Below are positions 48,901 to 60,900 of a stretch of DNA of 64,000 nt, piece after piece. Position 1 is the stretch's first letter; the number at the start of each line of letters is the position of its first letter. The notes under the pieces are model-generated. The model did no database searches and was not told where the DNA came from. It saw only the letters and a program-made list of their open reading frames with translations. The DNA is taken from contig CP137679.1 of the NCBI GenBank assembly GCA_037976565.1, forward strand, positions 11,848,651-11,912,650. Direction: 5' to 3'. This DNA is from Mesocentrotus franciscanus (lineage: Eukaryota; Echinodermata; Echinoidea; Camarodonta; Strongylocentrotidae). A program made the translations under genes and the position numbers.

Positions 48901-51900
48901 CTTTCACACCCTAGCGAGGCCCCAGACCTTGGGGGATCATTTAACGAGCTAATAGAGCTAGGGCACACCCTGTGCGCCAAGGCGAATGTTACTCTTAAAA
49001 TCATATCTCTTTACAAGTGTTATAAAATATGGAGAAAATGCAAGTGATTTGAAGGATGGTTTAATAAAGGCAGCCTGGCTGATTGTCACAAAATCAAGTT
49101 GCCAATTACTGCTTAACAGCTGAGCTTGATTGAAATTATCCTTTCAATTCCAAAATTTGGGGAATCTTGCCTCAACAGAAGAAACTGTCATCATGTAGCT
49201 TTATTCTTTAAGAGATACACTTTGATGGGGGAAAATGGTTCCAGATCTAGCCAAAGAAAGTTGGCAGTAATATGTGCCAGTATTCAATTCAAAGGCCAAA
49301 TAAATGAAAAGACTACAATGTATTTGTTTATCTGTGTATATTCAGATGCACCTACAGTCATATCTGTATAATTTATGTACATGTACAGACCATTCCTGGG
49401 AGAAAGGAACACACAGCACATGTCTTTAGGCTGGGGTTATTATGCATAGTTAATTACATTAGGTACAGTTTTCAATGTGTAATACAGTTTAAGGGAAACC
49501 CCCAAAATGTGATCTGTATATACAGGTGGTATTTCCATACAGGTAGTCGCTCGATCAGATTTCTCTGTTCTGCATTATTGTTGCAACAAATTCATGTATT
49601 TCCATTTCCCAGTCCCTAAAACAGCTAATTTTCCTTGAATTTCATTTCCTTTCAACTTTTCACCTCTAGCTGCACTGTTGACCATGGCACATGCTTCTTT
49701 TTTTTAGTTGTTCAACAAACCTAAAATAGCATCCTGCATTTTAAAAATAACTTGTCTCTTTCTATCCTCATGCCGACAAATAAAACAACAACACAAATTC
49801 CATTGCAGACAAACATTCTACAACACGAGGTACATTTAGCCTTTCCGTGCCGCGTTTGATCTTTCTCCCTTCCTGTTTTCTTTTCCCATTACAACTTCAG
49901 TTTTGAACGACTTAATATTACTCTCTGTATGACTCATACCAGCCTGTCAGGGTTGTGCTCTGTAAGCGCTGCCAAACTTGTACGAGTACTACACGTACCT
50001 CTGCACGCGATGATGTATCATATTTTTTTTATACTATCAAGGACAATAGCCCATTACAGAGCTGGGTAGTTCCTTGCTCACTAGGGAAGTACTAAATATA
50101 TCCCTTTTGTTTTGGTACACGTGGAACTTCCACCTAAGTCCAACCAAAACACACCAGAGTAAAAACATGAAAAATAGTCCTTAGTACTGGTAGTATGGGT
50201 AGGTATGTTTTATTGGTTTGTATTATGGGGCATAACTGGATAGGTTTATTGTGATGCCCCCCCCCCTCCCTCCCCCACCCCCTCCCAATCATGGGGGCAT
50301 CATAATAAATCTATCCAAGCCCCTCGGATAGGAAATATAGTTGTAGGTCCACTAGTTTCTTACCTACCAGTATACTGTACATAAATGTATTTAGACCAAT
50401 CCCCTATCTTCAATAACAGTATTATGCTTCCAATTCTGATTACAGATATTTAGAGTTCAATTTATGAACAACAATTTTTAGAATCATCATCAGACTCATT
50501 TTGTGTTAGTGCCAGTCAGGTAAAACAATAGGAGATCAATTACAACTGAATTCAAGGTCAAAAATATAGTTGCTTCTAACCACAATAACAAAAAAGTAAT
50601 TTAGGTACATATACAAAACACAAAGCTTTATGAAAATGTCTTGTCACATTGCCAGCACATATCAACGTCAGCACTGAAAACAACTGTCGATCAGCGATAC
50701 AAATGCCAGGACCCCGAAATGCCAGGACCCTCAAATCTAAAACTACGCCCGAACTCACCAGAACAGGTGTGCGTACTATCACTCATCGCTAAATTCTAAG
50801 ATCCCAAATTGAATCTAAGGCCCTGGTTAGTCCTTTGCTGAAAACTGAAAATGTAATTCCCCCGTTGGCATGGTAAGTTATGATGAAGGTCATTATTCGC
50901 TAATCGAATTGATTGCGTGACAGAAACCCTCACACACTTCAAATTTAAAGGGTTTTACAAATCTCTGCCCAAGCATACTTTGTTACAGTTCTTGATATTC
51001 AGATTTGGTCTAATCTGGGCTCATCAAAGGAGTACGGTCTGAGGGCAAGCGACCCCCACATTTTAACAAATGCTCCTAGAGGGGAAATTGAAGGAAGTGC
51101 GGAGGCCAATGGGGGGCAAGAGGAGGGTTGTTTTGTTGTTTAGATGTGATTGTTTTCTTCTTTTTCTGTTTGTACATATCCTGTTAATTACTTTCTTCTT
51201 TGTATAAAAGCTGATGAAGAGATCTGCTATATTTCTAGATGCAGAGTTACATGTACATGTATAGGGCCAAAACGGGAGCAAAATATTGCTGTTGCACTAG
51301 TCCAATATATCCAACATTGCTCTACATACATACTCATACAAAAATTCTACATAAGTATGATTCAGAACCATACTTACATTAATCCATCAAAGCCGACTTA
51401 AAATGTTTAATACTGTAGGATTTCATACTTGATAGGGGAGAAAATATCACCAGCTTTTACTCCATCATGAGCATTCCATAGCGATATGAGCTCCTCTGGA
51501 TTTGTAAGGTAGACTTGCTGAGTTTAGTGCTTCTGTGGCATACAGATAGATCAACAGGTTGGCAAGGGGCCCAGACGGGATTTGATCGGAGCTGCTGCTG
51601 AACATGACTTAGCATCCAGTACTCAAGATTCACTGGTGTAATTCATTTTTTTTTCTATTTTTTTTTTCTTTAGGCAAAGAAATTGTGCAAATCCTAACTA
51701 CTCATGTTATTCAGAAATCTTCATGCATGTAAAAGTTTCTCATTTTATGAAAGTTGACATTGTGCTTCTCTACATCTTCATATTCTGGTCACTATGGCAT
51801 TTTGCAAGTAAAGGCCTATAAGTTATGAAGCTGCTAACTAATTATAAAGATATTGTAAGGGTAACACAAAGAAAGAATGGGAGAGATACAGATGGGAAAG

Positions 51901-54900
51901 AGGAGGGATGGAGAGAGAGAGCGAGAGAGAGAGCCAGGCAGAGAGACAGACAGACAACAGACAGACATAGACATAGACAAAGAGACAGAGACAGAGAGAC
52001 AGAAAGAGACAAAGAGAGAGAGACAGAAAGAGACAAAGAGAGAGAGAGAGAGAAAGAGAGATAGAGAGAGAGGGGGGGGGACAGACAGACAGACAGAGAG
52101 AGAGACAGACAGACAGACAGAGATAGAAGACAATGATAGAAAAGAAGAAACAGAGGGATAGAGCTAAAGATAGAGCAAAACAATAACAAAGAAAACAATC
52201 CATGACACAAAACGGCAACAGAATAACAAGAAAACCACACGTAAGAACATGAAATCATATCCTGCACTGAAAACATTCTTTAATTCTATCAATCCCACAT
52301 AAAAAGAAAGGTATTAACTTATTTTGAAAGTAACAGGCACACAGAATCAAAACAAATCCTTCAAAAACTACCCTGGAACTATGCCTGATGTTGTTTTCAT
52401 GTCATCCAGGATTAGGCCCTGGCAGGAGGCCCACTAAGGCACTAAGAGGAATTAAAACACTGGCTCAGCTATTCCTGGTGATGACTGAGCCTCTAATGTG
52501 CATGAAGGTTACAGAAATTACAACTTTTCCCTAACCACCTCTTAAAAGGAAAATGTCATGCCTCTCCCACATCCAGATGAAGAAAACTACAAGATATTTC
52601 TTTGCAACAAATATGACCGTACTATTTTTTGCTTCTTACGTGAAATTTAGGCATCTTTTTGAGCAAGAACTTGGTTGACTCATCACAGGAATATTATATA
52701 CTGTGATAAAGGTATGCAACTGCAAATTATAAGGAAATAAGTTTCTTAATAAACATTAATTCATAGGATATGTATATCCGATAACCCTGTATACTCCTCC
52801 CCTTTTTCCCACTCACTGTACAGTTATGAGATTGTGATTCTTTATTCATTATTTCTTTGGTTTAAAACAAAATCTTCTTTAAGAAAAGGGGCTTTTATTT
52901 ACAAATGTCTTCTTGGGAAACAAAAAGGGCTGTTTATCTTAGAAGTAGATGGGATATGGCACTCTAGGTCTGTCCTCATCAGCCCGAGTTGGCCAAATAG
53001 CCCGCTATTTTGTGATCCGGGAAATTAGCCCGAAGTTATAAATCGCATCTTCATCAGCTCGAAACTCGAGCGAGAAATTTCCTCAGTGTTCGCGCATAGT
53101 GCGAGTCTCTTAGCCTGCTATTTGCGTCTTCACCTGCCAAATAGCCCACTATTTCGTGATCTGGCTCATTTCCCAGATAAGAAATAGCAGGCTATTTGGC
53201 CAACTCGGGCTGATGAAGACAGGGCTTCTCTGGAGAATGTGAGCATGAAGATGGAAAACTGAATCATGATGAGTGTGATTCATAACAATAATAAAATCAA
53301 GCAGGCTTAGGACTTCTTAGGGGGAAGAAAGTAATAGAGATAGGCCATGCCTTAGAAATTACCTCAATTTGAAACTGATACTGATAACAAGAAAACTTTA
53401 TATGAAAGTAATTATGAGCATAGGGCTACTAGACAAATACAATAATCCCATTGTTTCCTCGGGTACTACCACAACCTAAAAGACCCTGGATATCAGTAAT
53501 GATACAGAGAGGAAGACCGGCATATATATAGGTAATGAAAGATTCCATGCTTTGAACTTTAGCATAATGTGAACTGATACTTCAAGAGACGTGCATTAAT
53601 CTTAGGATGTTAACCACTTAACCATCCTGGTAAGAAGAGCCCAGGCCTAGAAAGCATGGCATAAGTAGGGTATTCCCCTATCGGTACTTAGCCTTCCTTT
53701 TACACAGGTACAATGTATCACTTACTTGGAAGGAAATTAACTTTCATTTTCTAGGCTAGGACTTCAAGCTATATGGCCTGTATGCAGTATATTAGATACA
53801 GTAGGAAGCACCAACGACAAAGGCCTTGATTTTAATGACAGAATGTGAAACTGACATTTCATAAAACTAATACAAGTTAAGCAAGGAGAGTTTGGATTGG
53901 AGAATAATTAACCCTTATGTTTAAATCATAATCACAAGATGAATTTCTGTGACAAAAGTTGCCAATCAAACTTCCCTTTTTTCATTATTTCATTTCGATA
54001 CTAATATTTTCTGACAATGTCTACTAAACTTCACACTTAATGAACCTGTTATGAACTCATCATTGAAATTAAAATTTTCATTGTCAATATAAGTTTGGAT
54101 GATTGAAACTGCCTACATATACGCACATCACTGACAGGGAAAAATACCTATAATTAAACTAAAAAATAACTAGAAGACACACATGTAGGAGCAGGTCCCC
54201 TGTATACTAACACAGAAAAGCAATCACTACTCTAACAGTAATGTCTTCCCTTCTACGAGATACAGAGGAAATAGGGGGCAGGAACATCCTTGGATACAAG
54301 AAATTACTGGATAGGTCACAGATGGAAAGCATCTTGAATTCCAGGCAAAAACAATTTACACAAAAATCAAATAAAACATAAGATAAATGGCCTTACCCTG
54401 GCAATTAGAGTTTAATGAGAAGCAGACACTTCAAGGAAAAATGTTAATAGGAGAAGCCCCCAGAATGACATTTAAATGGAAATTGAAGACTCAGTTCTAT
54501 TGCAAATGGATAAAGGGTAGTTTAAGCATGATTAATCTGAGTTTGATGTCGATTGCAACTACTAAAAAAGAGACGATTTATTGGAGGACTTCACTGCAGA
54601 TCAATTACAAACTGTTATATAACAGGGTCCAGTTTACTTTTTATCAAAGACCAAAATCCATCTACGACAAATAAACATCATCACTAGTTAACTTCCATAA
54701 CCTTTTTTTAAATTGACAAGTACATGAGCTCACAGTCACTTAACGTTATTTTCTGACCTCTTTTTAATCATCGTATATTCCTGTCTCATAAGGCCAGTTA
54801 CAAGCTATACCTCAAATTTTTTGACGGACCTCAACAGTTGGTCAAGTACCTACAAAGATCATGCAGGTCATCTAGCTTCATTTCAGCGTGATCTGCCATG

Positions 54901-57900
54901 ACTGGGCATGTTTATTATCTCACGAGAGTGAGTGGAGTAGTCTGCAGACGCAAACCCTTATCAGTCTTTGTGTGTAACCAAGGGAGTGTTTCACAAAGGC
55001 TGAATCGACTTAAGTTTTACTTGGAACTATGGCAGGCCGTCCATGCCACTGGTTGCTCTCACCATTCCTGGCATTGGCCTCTCAAGGGACGTTCAAATCG
55101 TGTTCACAAATCTACAGAATTTACATTTTTTGATATGTTTCTAAGGTTTTTTTCCTCCAATTTTACATCTGGTTCAAGACTTTTTAAGGGCATAAATCGC
55201 CAACCGTAGTATAAGTCCAAGTCCTAACTATAACTTAAGTTTACAATGCAAGTCACTTTTTTTCTTCAACAATGAACTATCAAAAAATGTAAATTCTGTA
55301 GATTTGTGACAGAGACCAATGGTGAGAGCAACCAGTGGCATGAATGGCCTGCCATAGTTCAAGTCCAAATTAAGTCGATCTTAGTCTTTGTGAAACACTC
55401 CTCAGGTGTCTGTACTGTGAGACTATGTACACTGCACGGTCTACTGCACATCATAGGCTCTGTACATACTTTAGCTGCTCAGCCTAGCCAGAGACTGACA
55501 AAGCTAGGCTCAGCTCAAATCTTAATAGAACTGTGTTGAAGTGTCAAATTAGAGTCTGAGCCTGCAGACTACAAGTAGAGTATCAACAAAGCAGTCTTAC
55601 TATCTACTCAGGGTCACAGGAGGCCTGGCTTTATTTTTAGCACTTTCACAATCAATCACAACAAACATGGCTGCTGCAATGGGTAACAACATCTTATTAC
55701 AACTGCGGAGACATCAAGAGGACTTTGTATCCATTAGGATGTATATTTTCAATAAGATAGGGTCCGGCCTGCTTTTAGATCTAATTGCTTTTGTATCACG
55801 CAATGCCGCCTTTCGCGTACACTAGGCTTCCATACTATCACATGTTGTAACGTGAGTGCTCCACAAATTTCTTATGTAACATGAGTTAAATGTGTTTAAT
55901 TACTTTTGTTTTAGAATAGATTAGTGATGCATAACATCATCTGAGCAGCAGCAAACCAATTTGATTGGCCAGTTTTTACTCCCCTTAAAGGGACTGCTGA
56001 TGTGACTAGCTATCAACAATTATCTGTTGATATTTGAATTGGCTATTGTTGGCAATTGCACATTATATACCCCCAAAAAAAAAAAAAAAAAAAAAAGTTG
56101 CATTGCCAACACTTGTAGCTCAAACAAATCTTTGGAAATGAGTAACAAATATTAAAAGTTTAATTCATCTTGTAGCATCCATCATGAAGAATTCATAAGC
56201 ATTGCAATAACTGATGACGACACATCTATTATTCTATTTAGATATCTTTTTCACTCTTACAATATGGTTTGACGACTGATGGTGTGATTTGAATTTTAGA
56301 AGTCTCATTCTACTCTTCTCACAAATGAAATGTTCAAAATTCCTTTCACAAATTTCGGATTTCGGAAAGAATCAAGCAGAGATTGAATTCCTTGAGACAA
56401 CTTTTCAGAATATTCATGAAATTCAAACTAAAACCTCTAGAGCAGGAGAGAGAAAGAAACAAAGGTACAGCTCGTAACCATGCTTGGGACAAATTTTAGA
56501 ATATTCACTCAATCTTAAGCAGAACTCAGTCAGGTCAAGCTCACTGAACAGCAGTCCATATCTCACTGCTGGGATTTTGTGAGTTACTGAAAAATTGTCC
56601 TGATTTAATTTCCCCTATCCAATTTCCTTCAGTTTTTATCATTCCTGTCAAGTGAGGTCAAATGTATGCAGGCTTCGTTTATCTCAACTGACCTCTAGAG
56701 GCCCTGCTTGGAGGACTCCTGCCTCTGCTTGCCCCAGAGTGAAGAGTAGCAGGTGGGGAGAACTGTCTACTAGGCCTATCAAGGTCATCATATATCTTTA
56801 CCACCAGACAATGACAAGTTAGTGAAAGAAATAACAATACAAGCAAACCTATCTATTAAGGCCACCCAAAGGAAACACAAAAGTGGTCTTTGTAGACAGG
56901 TGGTCTTTGTAGACGGGTTTCCTTAGTACATGTTTCAATGAGAAACCATTTTCAAGGGAAACAAAAAATGTGGTCTTTGTAGACAGGCTGTCACTAAAGC
57001 AGGTTTGACTGTACAATCAAATCTGTCTATTGAGGCCACCCAAAGGAAACACAAAAAGTGGCCACTGTAGACAGATGGCCTTTCTCGACGGCTTCTTCAA
57101 AACATTTTTTTCATCTAGATGGAGGCAATATAGCTGACCACTATAGACAGGTGGTCTTTATAAAAGAGGTGGCCACTAAGACAGGTTTGACTGTATTCAG
57201 AGATTAGACCGGAAAACTGAACAATGTACATTCTTCCCGAATGAGGCCTTGGAAGGTCACTTGGATATTACTATCGAGACTGCAGGAATTTGAAGCCTTC
57301 CAGTTGGAGAGAAGACCCATTCTGCCAAGAATTGACTGCATACCAGTCGCTCATCTATACACTCTTTCGTAGCCAACAGAGACTTGTCTCCTAATACTCC
57401 CTCAACAGTGGAGATGGTGCACATTATGCATGAATGAATCCAATGTCGTTATTATTAATTAAAGACACAAGATACCCTACAATTTTGATACTACTACTCT
57501 TCTGGCCATTCGGGGCCTCAACTAGGAGGACTTACACATTTTTAAAAATTGATTTAAAAAAACCTACCTGTCTTTCTCAGCTAGGACTCCTCTATTGTCC
57601 ATGTGTTGCTTCTGAGATTCCATCTTCTTACTGTGGAGGTCACCCTCTAGATTTTCCTTATTAGAGGAAGCATTGTTGAGCTGCTGCTGTAGCCCCTGGT
57701 TTGTCCGGTCCAGCTCATCAAGTTCCTACAATGTATTCAGTCACATACAATGATAATCACATAGAATAATGATGACTGTGAACATCCACATAATGCCAAG
57801 CCTAGCTTTTTAACATCCAGCATGATCATATATTGATTTTCATCCTCAAGTTCCTATTACATCGGTATCTACAGTTTTCTGTACACGCTAGACTGGATTT

Positions 57901-60900
57901 GGTAAATATATAAAGAAATCGTTGTCAGCATTCCATAGAAGCATGAACAGACAATTATTTTCATCTCAATGAAGAACAATGAAACCTCATTATAAAGAAT
58001 TCTTTTTTTGTAATAATTATGCTCCACTGTGTTAAAGAGAAGGTTGAGTTCTGGGAAGAGGTGAAAAATCATTTGTGAGTATTATCATTGTATTATGCAA
58101 GTGTGGAAGAACATCAGAGAAAAAAATGTTCCCTGAAAAGCATGGCTCTTCAAATGCCTTGATATTCACAATATGGCATGTAACAGCATAAATATCGGGA
58201 CGGATTTTTATGCCACATGTTCGTGTAGTCCCATATACATCTTTCTGTGTACAGTGCTTGTAACTTTACCAAGACTGGGCCAAATTTCTTATCATTTTGA
58301 TGATTCCAGAACCTTGTAGTACACACTAATTCTTATATGCTAGATGATCAACCTTTTCTGACCGATTCCACAACGTTTTTTTCACAATGCAATCGCATGA
58401 CCAGAACTCAACTTTATCTTTAAAGACTAAATGCAATGTTGTGATTTTTTCTTCTACAAAATAAGACAAATCAATTACCGGTACACAAAGCTCATTCCTT
58501 ATGATGCAATAAGAACTGAATAGTAAGGAGTAATACAGAACCCCATAACCATACCTTTAAAGATACTATGTCCCTTTTGCAGCCAACATCAAATTCTGTA
58601 GAACTTTGCAGGAATTATGAATATGTCATGTATGTCCTATCTGTGAAATTTAAACGTTAGCAGTGTCCTAGTATTCAAATTATGCAAGGAAACCCGTTTA
58701 CTTGCTAGACTTCCCTGTCAGACACTATTGAGTGACTGACTGACATATTTTTTTCTTTGGTAATAACATACATAATATGAGCTGTAACAGGTACATGAGC
58801 ATTTGTCTACATCAATAACCCACTACTTGTAATGGCCAAAATAAAACTGATTGAATCTTTGTGCAGCACAAAACGTATGACCATTCGGTAAAAGGGTCTG
58901 AAAAGGTGATTGCAATCACTTAAGTCGATTCGACAACTAATGGTCGTTATTTTCCAACTAAAAGCCATTTTCAAGCCCTTTCGTTTTGAGGGAAGTTCTA
59001 AATTAGTATTGTCTTTCAAATGCCATTGGAATTTAACCTTTTCATTTTTTGGGCCTGCAAATGGGACATAGTACCTTTACAGCACTTTAAAGATATTTCA
59101 AGATTTCAAGATTTTTCACTTATGTACTTTAAACTTCATATTTGTTTAACCTTTCTCACTTCACTTGCAAAAACCCTGATTTCAGGAGAAATCCTGAAGA
59201 GTGGCATCTCTGCGTATTAATGACCCACCTGTTGGATCCTGCGACATTTTCCTTCGAGTTGCTCCTTGAGCTTACTGAGCGCATCTTCCTTTTCTTCCTC
59301 CATCTTCTCTGCAATCACATCCTTCTCATGAGCTAGGCTCTCCACAGCATTACTACAGGAAAATAACGATATAAAAAATAATACGACATGCTAATGTATC
59401 TCTCATTAACTATATATCAGCGCATGAATCATATAGTCTGGCTCCAACCTTGCTGCCCTGATATGGCTCTCGGCATTCCAGAAAATTTGTCATACTACAA
59501 GACAGATACAGAGAAAGAAAGACAGAAAGGGACCTAGAAAAATCAATGAGGACTGATAACAGAAGCAAAGAGAAGCTTTTGGAGAAAAAAAGATGATCAT
59601 GACAATAGGATATTTGGAGATAAAGACTTAGAGGTAAAGGAGAGCGAAGCAGATATAAATGAAACAGGATAAACAAAAAGAGACAGGGAACAATTATTAC
59701 ATCACTCATTATACTGCTAAAGAAATAGGTATTTTTTAAGAAGAATCTTTCTAACACCCTTTCAAACTGTAACTAGGGATGGGCGGTCATTGCATGAAAG
59801 TAAACTAAATATAAATAAATGGATTGACATTTCCTTTCAAGTTACTAAGAAATTAATCAAATGTGTTTTATCATCTATCTCACGATTTTCTTCTCTCACT
59901 TTACACAAGTACCGTAATAGGATCTGAAACTGAGAAAGGCCAACATCCTGAAAGAAAGGTTTTAAATAACCCGGTAACCTCTTCCTTCTCGGAACACAGG
60001 ACTTTTCTTTCGGATACAAGGAATTACATGAAGAGGCACAAAAGTAGTTTTCTGTAGTTCGCTGTATACATATATACACTACACATACATTATAAGCATC
60101 CATACTGCTTATATGTGTGTGTGACTTATTCAAATGATGATCCGTATGCTTTTTGTTTCTTCAGGCAGTACTATGGTTGTTTAAACCACTAAAAATAATT
60201 TTCAAAAACCTCAACACAAAGTTTGATGGTACACAAATTTAATTAACCAACATTTATTTAAGGATGCCATTTCTATTTTTACTTGTTGAAAAACTTGCAA
60301 TGGTATACTATACCACATGGGAAAATCTAGTAACAACTTTTGATCCAATGCTTGAATTTCATTCCATCCCATAACTAAATGTACATGTACGATTAAGCAA
60401 ATATTTGGGGTTTATGGGATGACTGACACTATGCACCAAATCCAAGATTCTTTGAACAGATTTTAAATTACATGAACTTGTGCATATATGTATACTTCAG
60501 AGTTCAGAACTTTAGACATGTGTGTAAGTGCCAAGACAAGCTCATTACTTGGGTAATGCTCTTTGAAAGTTTAAATAAAAGCACAAAATTCAATGCGTAC
60601 CAAAAGTTTAGTTTAGTACTGTACATTGCATCAAATGAGACACAAGCTCAAAACAAGTGTTGTGAATGTACTCCATAACTTTATACTAATAGAGGTATAC
60701 AAGTATGCCTATAGAAGTTTTCTGGCAAGACGCCATTTCTTTTCTCTTTCGACATTTCCGCTTTAAAATTTGGCTTCGTGGGAAAGGAGCTTGTTATGGT
60801 TCCTTCCAGTCCCGTGTTTATGAGGTTCCCCTTTCTTTGTTCCCCACAACTACTTGCCTTCATCCATGGCACAGCATCGCTGTATACTTTACAGCTGGTT

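Larger units (their letters stand above)
46274..57567 (-). other. Largest intron (exons 3 to 4), repeat-rich
   Basis: 11.3 kb with no coding exon I can support. It holds at least seven foldback/TIR elements and a purine repeat listed separately. Stretches 48540-50226, 50324-51845, 52171-52969, 53223-54982 and 55402-56837 are AT-rich with no recognised features. Confidence 0.7.

Noticed and set aside
51838..52276. Overlapping long open frames of 94-144 codons on both strands
   Set aside because: They exist only because a GA/GACA repeat has few stops. The peptides are Ser/Leu or Arg/Glu repeats with no family signal.
56700..56800. Minus-strand open stretch reading RPSRQFSPPATLHSGASRG followed by a GT donor, as an extra CDK5RAP2 exon
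   Set aside because: It lacks a pyrimidine tract at its acceptor. Including it makes the following exon (46114-46273) run into an immediate stop, whereas exon 3 joins exon 4 directly in frame and matches human sequence.
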